A DNA stretch of 64,000 bases from JAHEGP01 sp963792875 (GTDB lineage: Bacteria > Pseudomonadota > Gammaproteobacteria > Pseudomonadales > JAHEGP01): positions 1-64,000 of the forward strand of contig CAWBXV010000004.1 of NCBI GenBank assembly GCA_963792875.1. The letters are read 5' to 3'. This document shows positions 1-8,869 of the stretch, one piece after another. The notes beneath the pieces are model-generated. The model was given only the letters and a program-made list of their open reading frames with translations. It searched no databases and was not told the DNA's origin. How positions within the stretch are numbered: the stretch's first letter is position 1; every line of letters begins with the position of its first letter. A program made the translations under genes and the position numbers.

Positions 1-2
1 CT

Positions 3-1061
3 GTGGCCTCTCGTTTCAGCGTATTGCTGGACAGTTCCAGCGGCGCCCTGGGTTCCGCGGTGAACAAAACACTCGATGACCTGATTCCGCTCATCATCAA
101 AGCCCCGGCCGATGCCAAGACTCGTGACAAATGGCTCGAACGCCTGTGGCAGGCCATGGAGGATGATGGCGTCGACTATCTGGGGCCGGTGGGCGATCGC
201 TGGGGCGAGCTATGCGGTTCGGTGGAAACGGCCAATCAGTGGGCGGAGGAGTTGATGCCGACACTGAGGTCGTGTTGGACCGACCCGAACCCCGGAAACT
301 ATTTTCATGGCGCAACGGCCTGCCTGTCGTGTCTGCTGGTGGCCGAACGTTATCAGGATCTGCTTGACCTGCTGGCGCTGGATCGTAAACCCTTCTGGCA
401 TTACCGTCGCTATGGCGTCGAGGCGTTATTGGCAATGGGCAAGAAGTCGGAAGCGCTGCAATACGCCGAGGCCTCCAGAGGGCTCAACCAACCCGATTCG
501 GCGATTGATCAGGCCTGCGAAGAGATTCTGATGTCCTCTGGCCTGCATGACGAGGCCTATCAGCGCTATGGATTGAGAGCGGCCCAGGGCAATTCGTATC
601 TCGCCCGGTTTCGTGCCGTGGCAAAACGCTATCCCATGATCGCGCCAGAAGACATTCTCACGGATCTGATCAAGACCACGCCGGGGGAAGAGGGTAAGTG
701 GTTTGCGACAGCCAAGGATTTGAAACTCTATGACTTCGCGTTGCTGCTCGCTGACCAGAGTCCCTGCGAGCCGAAGACGCTGACCCGGGCAGCGCGAGAT
801 TTTCTTGAGACGGAACCTGAGTTTGCTCTCGGTGCGGCGATGGCGGCACTTCGCTGGTTGAACGAAGGCTGGGGTTACGAGGTCACCACCATCGATGTGA
901 TTGATGCCTTTGACCTGGCGCTGGCAGCCGCTGACAGAGCGCACATAGATAATGTGTTAGATCAGCTTTGTGGTCTGCTAGACGAAAGGCAGGGTGCCGG
1001 CAACGCATTCGTCAGGCAGTCGTTGTCGCGCAGGCTCCGCACACCCGGTGACTTAGGATGA
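3..1061 (+). CDS. Helical-repeat protein of unknown function, probably 5'-truncated by the window edge
   Basis: I do not recognise this protein. The open frame starts at a GTG at base 3, runs 352 codons and has no visible ribosome binding site, so the true start is probably outside the window. The sequence is strongly alpha-helical and leucine/alanine-rich. Stretches such as ALLAMGKKSEALQYAEASRG and LHDEAYQRYGLRAAQGN resemble TPR or HEAT-like helical pairs. No signal peptide or membrane segment is seen. The gap to the next gene is only 13 nt, so the two may be cotranscribed. It may be a scaffold-type repeat protein; no catalytic motif is visible. Confidence 0.6.
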   Translation: MASRFSVLLDSSSGALGSAVNKTLDDLIPLIIKAPADAKTRDKWLERLWQAMEDDGVDYLGPVGDRWGELCGSVETANQWAEELMPTLRSCWTDPNPGNYFHGATACLSCLLVAERYQDLLDLLALDRKPFWHYRRYGVEALLAMGKKSEALQYAEASRGLNQPDSAIDQACEEILMSSGLHDEAYQRYGLRAAQGNSYLARFRAVAKRYPMIAPEDILTDLIKTTPGEEGKWFATAKDLKLYDFALLLADQSPCEPKTLTRAARDFLETEPEFALGAAMAALRWLNEGWGYEVTTIDVIDAFDLALAAADRAHIDNVLDQLCGLLDERQGAGNAFVRQSLSRRLRTPGDLG

Positions 1062-1074
1062 TCAAAATAAGACC

Positions 1075-1830
1075 ATGACCGACTTTCAACTACTCTTGGA
1101 TCTCCACCGGCCTGCGGAACGACAGGGGCCTGGTGGGGATGCTGAAACAATACGAGCGCTGGAGCTGGCGGGGCTCGATCGCTCGCGACCTTTGAAGATC
1201 GCGGATATCGGCTGCGGTACTGGTGCATCGACCATCCTCCTGGCAAAGGCGCTGGATGCCGACATCACCGCGGTGGACTTCCTGCCGGAGTTTCTCGATG
1301 AGCTTCACGCCAGAGCTGGCGACCATGGCGTGGCGGACAGGATCACCACGCTGAACTGTTCCATGGATGCCCTGCCGTTTGATGAAGGTGCATTCGATGT
1401 GATCTGGTCCGAAGGGGCCGTCTACAACATGGGCTTCGAGGCCGGGATATCAGCCTGGAGCCGATTCCTGAAGCCGGGTGGAAAGCTCATCGTTTCCGAG
1501 ATCACATGGCTGAGCGCAACACGACCGACGGAGCTCCAGTCCCATTGGGAGACTGAGTACCCGGAGATCGATGTCGCCTCGGCAAAGATTGGGATCCTGG
1601 AGCGGCACGGTTACAGTCCGGAGGCATACTTTGTCCTGCCGGCACATTGCTGGCTTGATAATTACTATCGGCCCATGCAGCGTCGGTTTGAAGCATTCCT
1701 CGAACGGCATGGCGCGAGCGAGGAGGCGGTGGCCATCGTTGAGGCGGAACAGAACGAAATCTCCCTCTACGAAAAGTATCGCGACTACTACAGTTACGGG
1801 GTCTATGTTTCAAGGAAGCCGATGGTGTGA
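1075..1830 (+). CDS. Class I SAM-dependent methyltransferase
   Basis: This is a 251-residue cytosolic enzyme with a Rossmann-type methyltransferase fold. Motif I (IADIGCGTGAST) lies near residue 42 and binds S-adenosylmethionine. An acidic residue after strand beta-2 follows (ITAVDFLPE). The motif DALPFDEGAFDVIWSEGAVY and the loop FLKPGGKLIVSE are typical of UbiE/BioC-like small-molecule methyltransferases. The substrate cannot be read from the sequence. The ATG at 1075 lies 13 nt after the preceding stop. The 3' neighbour is a convergent tRNA, so this gene ends the local transcript. Confidence 0.85.
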   Translation: MTDFQLLLDLHRPAERQGPGGDAETIRALELAGLDRSRPLKIADIGCGTGASTILLAKALDADITAVDFLPEFLDELHARAGDHGVADRITTLNCSMDALPFDEGAFDVIWSEGAVYNMGFEAGISAWSRFLKPGGKLIVSEITWLSATRPTELQSHWETEYPEIDVASAKIGILERHGYSPEAYFVLPAHCWLDNYYRPMQRRFEAFLERHGASEEAVAIVEAEQNEISLYEKYRDYYSYGVYVSRKPMV

Positions 1831-2023
1831 TGTGATCGTTCCGCTACTCAGTGGAGTCGCAGTCGTCGGTAGTTTGTTGGTGAGGGCCAACGTGTGTAAC
1901 TGCGAGCGTCCGACGGGGTTAATCGTCGTTATGCAGGCGGCTCATTGTTCAATGAATTCTGCAATTCTGCGTTCCACAGAAGGGACAATTTGAGACGATG
2001 AGAGACAAGCGATCGAGATGCCA

Positions 2024-2063
2024 TAAACAAAAAAACCATTTAAGAATCAGCATCCTAAATGGT
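2024..2063 (-). terminator. Intrinsic terminator of tRNA-Leu
   Basis: On the minus strand an 8-bp stem (ACCATTTA at 2056-2063 with TAAATGGT at 2035-2042) and a 13-nt loop are followed by a T-rich tract (TTTTTTGTTTA). It lies 30 nt beyond the 3' end of the tRNA-Leu gene and has the expected orientation. Confidence 0.8.
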
Positions 2064-2092
2064 CTATCGTGGTCTTTCGACGTTTTTCAAAA

Positions 2093-2179
2093 TGGTGCCC
2101 AGGAGAGGACTTGAACCTCCACGGGGTTGCCCCCACTAGCACCTGAAGCTAGCGTGTATACCAATTTCACCACCTGGGC
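2093..2179 (-). tRNA. tRNA-Leu (anticodon CAG)
   Basis: The minus strand folds as a long-variable-arm tRNA of 87 nt with an encoded CCA end (2093-2095). The acceptor stem is GCCCAGG paired with CCTGGGC. The anticodon loop TTCAGGT at 2147-2141 gives anticodon CAG, which reads CUG leucine codons. The variable arm (TGGGGGCAACCCCG) and T-loop (GGTTCAAGTCC) are intact. It is transcribed convergently to the upstream methyltransferase. Confidence 0.97.
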
Positions 2180-2236
2180 TAACATCGTCCTGCGCTTGGC
2201 GAGAACGGAAGCGCAAGATACTGGCCTTGGAGCCTG

Positions 2237-3430
2237 GTGTCAACCAAATTTTTGTGCGCGCGGCGCCGCGTTGGCGGGGCCGGCGGCGAAGGGGGGTGTC
2301 TGGAAAGTCTGGGCGCGGTCGAGTGCGTGGTGGTGGGCGCCGGTGTCGTGGGCCTGGCCTGCGCCAGGGCGCTCGCCGAGAGTGGCCGCGAAGTGCTGGT
2401 GCTCGAGGCCGAGCGGCGCATCGGGGAGCACGGCAGCGCGCGCAACTCGGAGGTCATCCACGCCGGCATGCTCTATCCGCCGGGTTCGCTGAAAGCGCGC
2501 CTCTGCGTCGAGGGCCGCGCGCTGCTGTATGATTACCTTGGCCGCCGCGGCATCGCCCATCGGCGTCCGGGCAAACTCATCGTGGCCACCTCGCCGGCGC
2601 AGTTGCCGGCGCTGCGGCGTCTGCAGGCGTGGGGGCGGGCCAGTGGTGTGGATGATCTGCAGCTGCTGGAGGCGGCCGAGCTGGCGCGGCTGGAGCCGTC
2701 AGTGCGGGGAGTGGGCGCCCTGCTGTCGCCCGCCACGGGTATTTTCGACAGCCACGCCTATCTGCTGGCGTTGCGGGCCGATGTGGAGTCGGCGGGCGGC
2801 ACGCTGGCATTCGGCGCGCGCGCCGTCGGGGGGCGCTTGAGCGCCGCGGGCTTCGAGCTGGATGTCGCGCAGCAGGGGCAGCGCTTTGAGCTGGGCTGCC
2901 GGTGGCTGGTCAATGCGGCGGGCCTCGGCGCGCAGCGGCTGGCGCGTGCGATCAGCGGCTTTCCTGGCCACAATATTCCCCCCGCCTATTATGCTCGGGG
3001 CCGCTATATGACATACTCCGCATCAGTGCCATTCAAACGCTTGATCTATCCCATGCCGCAGGCTGCGGGGCTGGGTATTCACCTGACCCTGGATATGGCC
3101 GGCCAAGCGCGCTTCGGCCCCGATGTGCAATGGGTCGGCGCACCTGCCTATGATTTCCCCAAAGGCTTGCGGTCAGGGTTTGCCCGGGCCATCCGCGACT
3201 ATTGGCCAGAGGTCGATGCGCTGCGCCTGCAGCCTGGCTACGTCGGTGTCCGGCCCAAGCTGGCTGGCCCCGGCGAGGCCGCGGCCGACTTTGACATTCA
3301 GGGCCCCACGCAGCACGGCATCGCCGGGCTGGTACATTTTTTCGGGATTGAAAGCCCGGGGTTGACGGCCTCCCTGGCCCTGGGAGCCTACGCCCGCAAC
3401 TGTCTGGAAACTACCCATGCCAACAAGTAA
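2237..3430 (+). CDS. FAD-dependent oxidoreductase of the DAO/LhgO (L-2-hydroxyglutarate dehydrogenase-like) family
   Basis: The protein has an N-terminal dinucleotide-binding motif (VVVGAGVVGLACARALAESG) followed by the second-strand acidic end VLVLEAE, the hallmark of DAO-type flavoenzymes. The stretch RNSEVIHAGMLYPPGSLKA and the C-terminal GIESPGLTASLALG match the LhgO/YgaF group, which oxidises L-2-hydroxyglutarate to 2-oxoglutarate. The start is uncertain. GTG 2237 gives 397 residues, but the conserved fold begins only near base 2327, and a GTG there or a CTG near 2300 (after a GGGGGG run) would give a more typical protein. It overlaps the start of rnr by 14 nt. Confidence 0.8.
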   Translation: MSTKFLCARRRVGGAGGEGGCLESLGAVECVVVGAGVVGLACARALAESGREVLVLEAERRIGEHGSARNSEVIHAGMLYPPGSLKARLCVEGRALLYDYLGRRGIAHRRPGKLIVATSPAQLPALRRLQAWGRASGVDDLQLLEAAELARLEPSVRGVGALLSPATGIFDSHAYLLALRADVESAGGTLAFGARAVGGRLSAAGFELDVAQQGQRFELGCRWLVNAAGLGAQRLARAISGFPGHNIPPAYYARGRYMTYSASVPFKRLIYPMPQAAGLGIHLTLDMAGQARFGPDVQWVGAPAYDFPKGLRSGFARAIRDYWPEVDALRLQPGYVGVRPKLAGPGEAAADFDIQGPTQHGIAGLVHFFGIESPGLTASLALGAYARNCLETTHANK

Positions 3431-5708
3431 CAAACCCCTCGACCCCTTTGCCCAGCGGGAGGCCGAGCGCTACGCCAACCCCATCGCCAGCCGCGAGATG
3501 ATTCTCGACATGCTGGCGGTGGTCGGCCGGCCGCTGAGCCGAAGCGAGCTCGCCAAGCGCCTCAAGCTGCAAAGCGAGGACGAAGAGGAAGCCCTGCGGC
3601 GGCGCCTGCGCGCCATGGAAAGGGATGGTCAGGTCATGTGCACCCGCAAGGGGCTCTATGGCCTGGTCAGCAATATGGATCTGATCAAGGGCCGGGTGCT
3701 GGCGCACCGGGACGGCTTCGGCTTCGTCCGGCGCGAGGGTGGCGGGGGCGACGACATCTATCTGTCCAGCCGCCAGATGGTCCGGGTATTCGACGGCGAC
3801 GAAGTGCTGGTGCGCGTCGACTCGATAGACTTCAAGGGCCGCGCCGAGGGCGTCATCGTCGAGGTGCTGGCGCGCAACACCAGTCAGGTGGTGGGTCGGC
3901 TGGCCCGGCAGGGCGGCATCCAGTTTGTCGTCCCGGAAAACCCCCGCATCAACCACGACGTGCAGTTGCCGCAGGGTGCCGAGGGGAGTGCGCAGCCGGG
4001 TCAGATCGTGGTGGTCGAGATTACCGAGCAGCCGGAGCGGCGCCGCAAGCCCGTGGGGCGCGTCATCGAGACGCTGGGCGACGCCATGGATCCCGGTCTG
4101 GAGATCGAAATCGCGCTGCGCTCTCACGACCTGCCCTGGCAGTGGCCGCAGGACGCGCTGGATGAGGCCGCCCAGCTCGGCGAGCAGGTGCGCCCGGCCG
4201 ATAAATCGCACCGCGTCGACCTGCGCGATCTCGATCTGGTCACCATCGACGGCGAGGACGCCCGCGACTTCGACGACGCGGTCTACTGCATGCCGCTGAG
4301 GACCGGCGGCTGGCGGCTGTGGGTGGCCATCGCCGATGTCTCGAGCTACGTGCAGGTGGGCTCGGCCCTGGATAGCGAAGCGCAGCTGCGGGGCACCTCG
4401 GTGTATTTTCCTGAGCGGGTCATCCCCATGCTGCCGGAGGCGCTGTCGAACGGCCTGTGTTCCCTCAATCCCGAGGTGGACCGGTTGTGCATGGTGTGCG
4501 AAATGCGCGTCGGCCGCAAGGGCAAGGTCGGCAGTTACCGCTTTTTCGAGGGGGTGATGCGCTCCAAGGCGCGCCTGACCTATAACGAGGTCGGCCGCTT
4601 CCTGCAGGGGGGCGAAGCCGAGGCCGTGCCGGCCTCGGTGCGCAAGCCGCTGAAAAACCTGTACAAACTCTACCAGGCGCTGCGCAAGGCGCGCGATGCG
4701 CGGGGCGCGATCGATTTCGACACCGAGGAGACCCGCATCGTCTTCGGTGACAACCGCAAGATCGAGAAGATCGTGCCGGTCTACCGCGGCGATGCCCACA
4801 AGCTCATCGAGGAGTGCATGCTGGCGGCCAACGTGTGCGCCGCGGATTTTCTGGCAGAGCTCAAGCTGCCGGCCCTGTACCGCGTGCACGAGGGGCCGCG
4901 GGCGGAGAAGCTCGAAAACCTGCGCCGCTACCTGGGCGAGCTGGGCTTGTCGCTGGGAGGGGGCGACGATCCCGAGCCCGGCAATTATCAGGTGCTGCTT
5001 GAGCAGATTGCCGGCCGCCCCGATGCGCACATCATCCAGACCATGATGCTGCGCTCGATGAATCAGGCGGTCTATCAGCCGCAGAACCTCGGGCACTTCG
5101 GCCTGCACTACGAGGCCTACGCGCACTTTACCTCGCCGATCCGCCGCTATCCGGACCTGCTGGTGCACCGCGCCATTCGCAGCGTGATCCATTCGAACGC
5201 CAAGACCGCGCGCGTCGAGCGCGTGGCGGGCGCCGAGAAGATGGATACCGGGGTGATCTATCCCTATGACCTGAAGCGCATGGTGGCGCTGGGCGAGCAC
5301 TGCTCGATGGCGGAGCGCCGCGCCGACGACGCCACCCGCGACGTGGTGGCCTGGCTCAAGTGCGAATACCTGCACGAGCGCATCGGCGAGGAGTTCGACG
5401 CGGTGGTGGCCTCCGTCACCTCCTTTGGTCTGTTCGTCGAACTGGTCGATGTCTACATCGAGGGGCTGGTGCACGTCACCTCGCTGCCGCGGGATTACTA
5501 TCACTTCGACATCGCGCGCCAGCGGCTGGTGGGCGAGCGCACCGGCGCGAGCTGGCAGCTGGGCGGGCGCCTGCGCGTGCGGCTGGTGCGGGTCGACCTG
5601 GACGACCGCAAGATCGATCTCGAACCGGTGAGCGCCGGTGCGGTCGACGATGCCCCGCGCATACCGCGCAAGCGCAAGAAGAAGCGGGCCCGCAGCAACG
5701 ATGGCTAG
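3417..5708 (+). CDS. rnr: Ribonuclease R
   Basis: RNase R is a processive 3'-to-5' exoribonuclease that degrades structured RNA and takes part in rRNA and tmRNA quality control. The 763-residue protein shows an N-terminal helix-turn-helix (about 20-85) and cold-shock domains. The RNB catalytic domain has the metal-binding signature DGEDARDFDDAV near residue 280 and the motif RGTSVYFPERVIPML. An S1 domain lies near 650-735. It ends in a basic tail (RIPRKRKKKRARSNDG), as usual for the family, and is slightly shorter than the E. coli enzyme. It overlaps rlmB by 8 nt, which reproduces the widespread rnr-rlmB pairing. Confidence 0.97.
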   Translation: MPTSNKPLDPFAQREAERYANPIASREMILDMLAVVGRPLSRSELAKRLKLQSEDEEEALRRRLRAMERDGQVMCTRKGLYGLVSNMDLIKGRVLAHRDGFGFVRREGGGGDDIYLSSRQMVRVFDGDEVLVRVDSIDFKGRAEGVIVEVLARNTSQVVGRLARQGGIQFVVPENPRINHDVQLPQGAEGSAQPGQIVVVEITEQPERRRKPVGRVIETLGDAMDPGLEIEIALRSHDLPWQWPQDALDEAAQLGEQVRPADKSHRVDLRDLDLVTIDGEDARDFDDAVYCMPLRTGGWRLWVAIADVSSYVQVGSALDSEAQLRGTSVYFPERVIPMLPEALSNGLCSLNPEVDRLCMVCEMRVGRKGKVGSYRFFEGVMRSKARLTYNEVGRFLQGGEAEAVPASVRKPLKNLYKLYQALRKARDARGAIDFDTEETRIVFGDNRKIEKIVPVYRGDAHKLIEECMLAANVCAADFLAELKLPALYRVHEGPRAEKLENLRRYLGELGLSLGGGDDPEPGNYQVLLEQIAGRPDAHIIQTMMLRSMNQAVYQPQNLGHFGLHYEAYAHFTSPIRRYPDLLVHRAIRSVIHSNAKTARVERVAGAEKMDTGVIYPYDLKRMVALGEHCSMAERRADDATRDVVAWLKCEYLHERIGEEFDAVVASVTSFGLFVELVDVYIEGLVHVTSLPRDYYHFDIARQRLVGERTGASWQLGGRLRVRLVRVDLDDRKIDLEPVSAGAVDDAPRIPRKRKKKRARSNDG

Positions 5709-6462
5709 CACCGAGCGCGTCTTCGGCTGGCATGCCGTACTGGCCACCCTGCGCTCACATCCCGAGCGCGTGGTGGGCTTGTGGCTGGCGCCGGGGGACG
5801 ACGGCGACCGCCAGCGCGAGCTGCGCGGACTCGCCGAGGCCGCCGGCATCACGGTGCAGCCCTGCGCCAGGCGGCAGCTCGATGAGTGGGTGCCCGGCAG
5901 GCACCAGGGCGTCGTGGCGCAGTGCCGGGTCGCGCCGCCGCCGGGTGAGCAGGCGTTGTCCGCCCATCTGGCGGGCCTGGCGCGGCCGTTGCTGCTGGTA
6001 TTGGATGGCGTGACCGATCCTCACAACCTCGGCGCCTGTCTGCGCAGCGCCGATGCGGCCGGCGTCGATGCCGTCATCGTGCCCAGGGACAGGTCGGCGG
6101 GCTTGACGCCGGTGGTGCGCAAGGTGGCCAGCGGCGCCGCCGAGAGCGTGCCGCTGTATGTGGTGACCAACCTCGCGCGCACGCTGGACGAGCTCAAGCA
6201 GGCCGGCGTGTGGCTGGTGGGGGCGGCCGGCGAGGCCGCTCAGAGCCTCTACGAGGTGGACCTCGCGGGGCCCATTGCCCTGCTGCTGGGCGCCGAGGGC
6301 AGGGGCCTGCGCCGGCTGACCCGCGAGCGCTGTGATTTTCTGGTGAAGATTCCCATGGCCGGCGCCGTGGAGAGCCTCAACGTGTCCGTCGCGGCCGGCG
6401 TGTGTCTGTTCGAGGCGAGGCGCCAGCGGCTCATCGCGGAGAAAACCTCCGCTGCACCTTGA
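5701..6462 (+). CDS. rlmB: 23S rRNA (guanosine-2'-O-)-methyltransferase RlmB
   Basis: This is a SpoU/TrmH-family (SPOUT) enzyme that methylates the ribose of G2251 in 23S rRNA. The ATG at 5701 sits inside the rnr stop region (ATGGCTAG) and gives 253 residues, close to the usual length. The N-terminal substrate-binding domain (ERVFGWHAVLATL) is followed by the three SPOUT motifs NLGACLRSADAAGVDAVI, LLLGAEGRGLRRL and IPMAGAVESLNVSVA, which form the knotted SAM site. It lies directly ahead of the rpsF operon. Confidence 0.95.
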   Translation: MASTERVFGWHAVLATLRSHPERVVGLWLAPGDDGDRQRELRGLAEAAGITVQPCARRQLDEWVPGRHQGVVAQCRVAPPPGEQALSAHLAGLARPLLLVLDGVTDPHNLGACLRSADAAGVDAVIVPRDRSAGLTPVVRKVASGAAESVPLYVVTNLARTLDELKQAGVWLVGAAGEAAQSLYEVDLAGPIALLLGAEGRGLRRLTRERCDFLVKIPMAGAVESLNVSVAAGVCLFEARRQRLIAEKTSAAP

Positions 6463-6485
6463 TCCCGGGGCCCGCCCTCTATAAA
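6459..6485 (+). promoter_or_regulatory. Candidate sigma-70 promoter for rpsF-rpsR-rplI
   Basis: A -35-like TTGATC (6459-6464) and a -10 TATAAA (6480-6485) are separated by 15 bp, a little short. They lie about 90 nt before the rpsF start, at the very end of rlmB. This placement leaves room for the leader hairpin described next. Support is from sequence only. Confidence 0.45.
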
Positions 6486-6525
6486 ATGCCGGGTCCCCTT
6501 TTTGGGGTTCCCAATACATCTCCTT

Positions 6526-6549
6526 GCCTCACCGCTGACAGCGGGAGGC
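6526..6549 (+). promoter_or_regulatory. Leader hairpin, candidate S6:S18 autoregulatory site
   Basis: The rpsF leader can fold GCCTC/GAGGC outside and CCGCT/AGCGG inside, with an asymmetric bulge at the CACCG sequence. As I recall, S6:S18 complexes bind a CACCG-containing bulged helix in their own mRNA leader that mimics helix 22 of 16S rRNA. This hairpin lies just upstream of the rpsF Shine-Dalgarno sequence, where such a site would act. Assignment rests on position and the CACCG bulge; alternative pairings are possible. Confidence 0.45.
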
Positions 6550-6574
6550 TGCCCAATCCGAGAGGAGTACTCCA

Positions 6575-7009
6575 TTGCGTCATTACGAGATCGTATTTCT
6601 GGTTCATCCGGACCAGAGTGAACAGGTTTCCGCCATGATCGAGCGGTATACCAAGCTCATCCAGGACGACGGCGGCAAAGTGCATCGCCTGGAAGACTGG
6701 GGGCGCCGCCAGCTGGCTTATCCCATCGAGAAGATCCACAAGGCGCACTATGTGCTGATGAACGTCGAGACCTCCGATGCGGTCATGGACGAGCTGACCA
6801 CCAATTTCCGCTATAACGACGCGGTGTTGCGCAATCTGGTCATGCGTCGCGAAGATGCCGTCACCGAGGAATCGCCCATCCTCAAGGTCGAGCGCGAAGG
6901 CCGCGATCGCCGTCCCCCGCGCCCGCCCCGCGGTGATTCCGGCAGGCACGGCGGCGCGCCCGTCGCAGCCGGCGGTGACGACAACGATGATTCCGAAGCT
7001 AGCGAATAA
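6575..7009 (+). CDS. rpsF: 30S ribosomal protein S6
   Basis: S6 is a component of the small-subunit platform that pairs with S18. The sequence RHYEIVFLVHPDQSEQV is the canonical start of S6, and EDWGRRQLAYPIEK and LRFN-like NFRYNDAVLRNLVMR follow. The start codon is TTG at 6575, preceded by AGAGGAG at 6561-6567 with good spacing; there is no in-frame ATG, so translation initiates on UUG. The C-terminus carries an arginine-rich stretch and an acidic tail (DDNDDSEASE). An acidic tail is also found in enterobacterial S6, where RimK adds glutamates. Confidence 0.96.
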   Translation: MRHYEIVFLVHPDQSEQVSAMIERYTKLIQDDGGKVHRLEDWGRRQLAYPIEKIHKAHYVLMNVETSDAVMDELTTNFRYNDAVLRNLVMRREDAVTEESPILKVEREGRDRRPPRPPRGDSGRHGGAPVAAGGDDNDDSEASE

Positions 7010-7027
7010 TTTCTGAGGGTTTTCTCC

Positions 7028-7255
7028 ATGGCACGTTTTTTTCGTCGTCGCAAGTTCTGCCGCTTCACCGCCGAGGGCGTGAAGGAAATCGATTACAAGG
7101 ATCTGGAAACGCTCAAGGCCTATGTTTCCGAGAACGGCAAGATCGTCCCCAGCCGCATTACCGGCACCAAGGCCAAGTATCAGCGCCAGCTTTCCACCGC
7201 GATCAAGCGGGCGCGCTACCTGGCACTGCTGCCCTACACGGACGGACACCAGTAG
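7028..7255 (+). CDS. rpsR: 30S ribosomal protein S18
   Basis: This 75-residue protein contains the S18 signatures RRRKFCRFTAEG, IDYKDLETLKAYVSENGKI and PSRITGTKAKYQRQL. It binds S6 on the 30S platform. The ATG at 7028 follows rpsF by 18 nt with GAGGG upstream, so it is cotranscribed with rpsF. Confidence 0.97.
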   Translation: MARFFRRRKFCRFTAEGVKEIDYKDLETLKAYVSENGKIVPSRITGTKAKYQRQLSTAIKRARYLALLPYTDGHQ

Positions 7256-7274
7256 CATTCCGGGGTAACCAGTG

Positions 7275-8132
7275 ATGCAGGGCTTGGCGCAGTTTGTCAT
7301 GCGGGGCCGCCCGCAGGCCCTGATAGTCGCCTGCGTCAGCGCCGGGACGGTGCTGTTCTTCTGGGTGGGTGCCGCCGCGCTGGCCCTGGTGACGCTCCGC
7401 AAGGGGTGGGTCGAGGGTCTGATACTGCTGTTGTGGGCACTGCTGCCCGCCGGTCTGGCGCTGTACCTGGCCCGCGAGTTCGCACCGCTGGCCGCGTTCC
7501 TGGGCAGCTTTGCGACGGCGCTGGTGCTGCGCACCACGGTTTCCTGGCCGGCGACGCTGGTGGTGGCCGCGCTCTGCGGTGCGGCCACGGGGCTGGTCAT
7601 GCTGGGCTTCGCCGGGGCCTACGTCGGCGAGATCAAGGCGCTGGTGGATCAGTTTATCCAGCAGTACCAGAGCGCGCTCGCCGAGCAGGGCCAGACCCTG
7701 CAGCTGTCAGCGCCGTCGGCCGGGTTTATCGTCGGCATATTAGCACTGGTCGATGGCCTGACCGTGACGCTGTGCGTGATACTGGGCCGCTACTGGCAGG
7801 CGGCGCTCTACAACCCCGGCGGTTTCGGCGCCGAGTTCCGGCAGTTGCGGTTGCCGCCGGCGCTGGCGCTGGCCCTGCTGGCGGTGGCCGTGGGCTGCCT
7901 GCTCGCGGGCGGTGCGGCGCTGCCCTGGGGCTATCTGGCGACCCTGCCGTGTTTGTTCGCGGGGATTGGTCTGGTGCATGGCATGGCAGGATTGAGGCAG
8001 CTTCGGCGTGGTTGGCTGGTGCTGTTCTACCTGCTGCTGTTGCTGATCAACCCCATGAAAGAATTGGTCATTCTGGCTGCCGTTGCCGACAGCTGGTTCG
8101 ATTTCAGGCGCCGCGCTGCGGGCGGCGCGTAA
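7275..8132 (+). CDS. DUF2232-family integral membrane protein
   Basis: The protein has about 285 residues and six to eight hydrophobic helices (for example ALIVACVSAGTVLFFWVGAA, LILLLWALLPAGLALYL and the C-terminal LVLFYLLLLLINPMKELVIL). A membrane protein of this family (DUF2232, YybS-like) between rpsR and rplI is a common arrangement in gammaproteobacteria. Its function is unknown; the location inside a ribosomal operon may only reflect shared expression. An ATG at 7275 follows an alternative GTG at 7272. A periplasmic or cytoplasmic loop rich in Gln lies near residues 115-140. Confidence 0.85.
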   Translation: MQGLAQFVMRGRPQALIVACVSAGTVLFFWVGAAALALVTLRKGWVEGLILLLWALLPAGLALYLAREFAPLAAFLGSFATALVLRTTVSWPATLVVAALCGAATGLVMLGFAGAYVGEIKALVDQFIQQYQSALAEQGQTLQLSAPSAGFIVGILALVDGLTVTLCVILGRYWQAALYNPGGFGAEFRQLRLPPALALALLAVAVGCLLAGGAALPWGYLATLPCLFAGIGLVHGMAGLRQLRRGWLVLFYLLLLLINPMKELVILAAVADSWFDFRRRAAGGA

Positions 8133-8190
8133 TAGATTTTCAGGCGCGGCAGCGGCTGCGCCAGTCAGACAAGTCATGAGGTGAGCTGCA

Positions 8191-8637
8191 ATGGAAGTCA
8201 TTTTGCTCGAAAAGATCGTCAATCTGGGTGAGCTGGGAGACCAGGTCAGGGTAAAGGCGGGCTACGGACGCAACTATCTGATACCTTTCGGAAAGGCCGT
8301 GCCTGCGACGCAGGACAACGTCGCGCAGTTTGAAGTCCGCCGCGCCGAGCTCGAAAAAGTGGCCGCGCAAAGGCTGGCCGATGCGCAGGCCCGCGCGGCG
8401 CAACTGGCCGAGCTGATGGTCACCATCACGGCCCATGCCGGCGATGAAGGCAAGCTGTTCGGTTCGGTGGGCGCGCGTGACGTCGCCGACGCCATCGTTG
8501 CTGCCGGGGTCACCGTCGGCAAGCACGAGGTCAAGATGCCCGGCGGGCCGATCCGCGAAGTGGGCGAGTACGAGGTCGATCTGCGCCTGCATACGGACGT
8601 GATGTCCGTGGTTCAGCTGGTCGTCGTCGCCGGCTGA
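8191..8637 (+). CDS. rplI: 50S ribosomal protein L9
   Basis: L9 is a 148-residue protein that binds 23S rRNA domain V through its N-terminal domain and extends from the ribosome through a long helix. MEVILLEKIVNLGELGDQV and KAGYGRNYLIPFGKA are diagnostic. The helical linker (residues 41-75) and the C-terminal domain with GGPIREVGEYEVDLRLH are intact. A strong terminator lies 20 nt downstream, so it ends the ribosomal operon. Confidence 0.97.
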   Translation: MEVILLEKIVNLGELGDQVRVKAGYGRNYLIPFGKAVPATQDNVAQFEVRRAELEKVAAQRLADAQARAAQLAELMVTITAHAGDEGKLFGSVGARDVADAIVAAGVTVGKHEVKMPGGPIREVGEYEVDLRLHTDVMSVVQLVVVAG

Positions 8638-8657
8638 GGCCGATCCGCCGCACGCGC

Positions 8658-8695
8658 AAAGCACTGCCGGCTTCGCTGTCGCCAGTGCTTTTTTT
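8658..8695 (+). terminator. Intrinsic terminator after rplI
   Basis: A perfect 9-bp stem AAAGCACTG/CAGTGCTTT encloses a short GC-rich loop, and the T-run at 8689-8695 follows directly. It separates the rpsF-rplI operon from dnaB. Confidence 0.88.
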
Positions 8696-8869
8696 GTCCC
8701 TGGCGATCGCCGGCAGTCGCCGCGATCGCGCGCGGGGCGCTGAGACCGACAGGGCTGGGTCCGTGTCGGCCGCTCCGGCGCCGGGCTTTACGCCGCTGCG
8801 ACCCGACCGCCTCAGGGTTGCTCGGCACGGCAGCTAACGCGTCAACAGTTCAGCAGCAGGCAGTGTGAC

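Noticed and set aside
3411..5852. An 813-codon open frame antisense to rnr
   Set aside because: It has no recognisable domain, is rich in His/Arg/Ala as expected from reading a GC-rich gene backwards, and lies fully under a certain gene.
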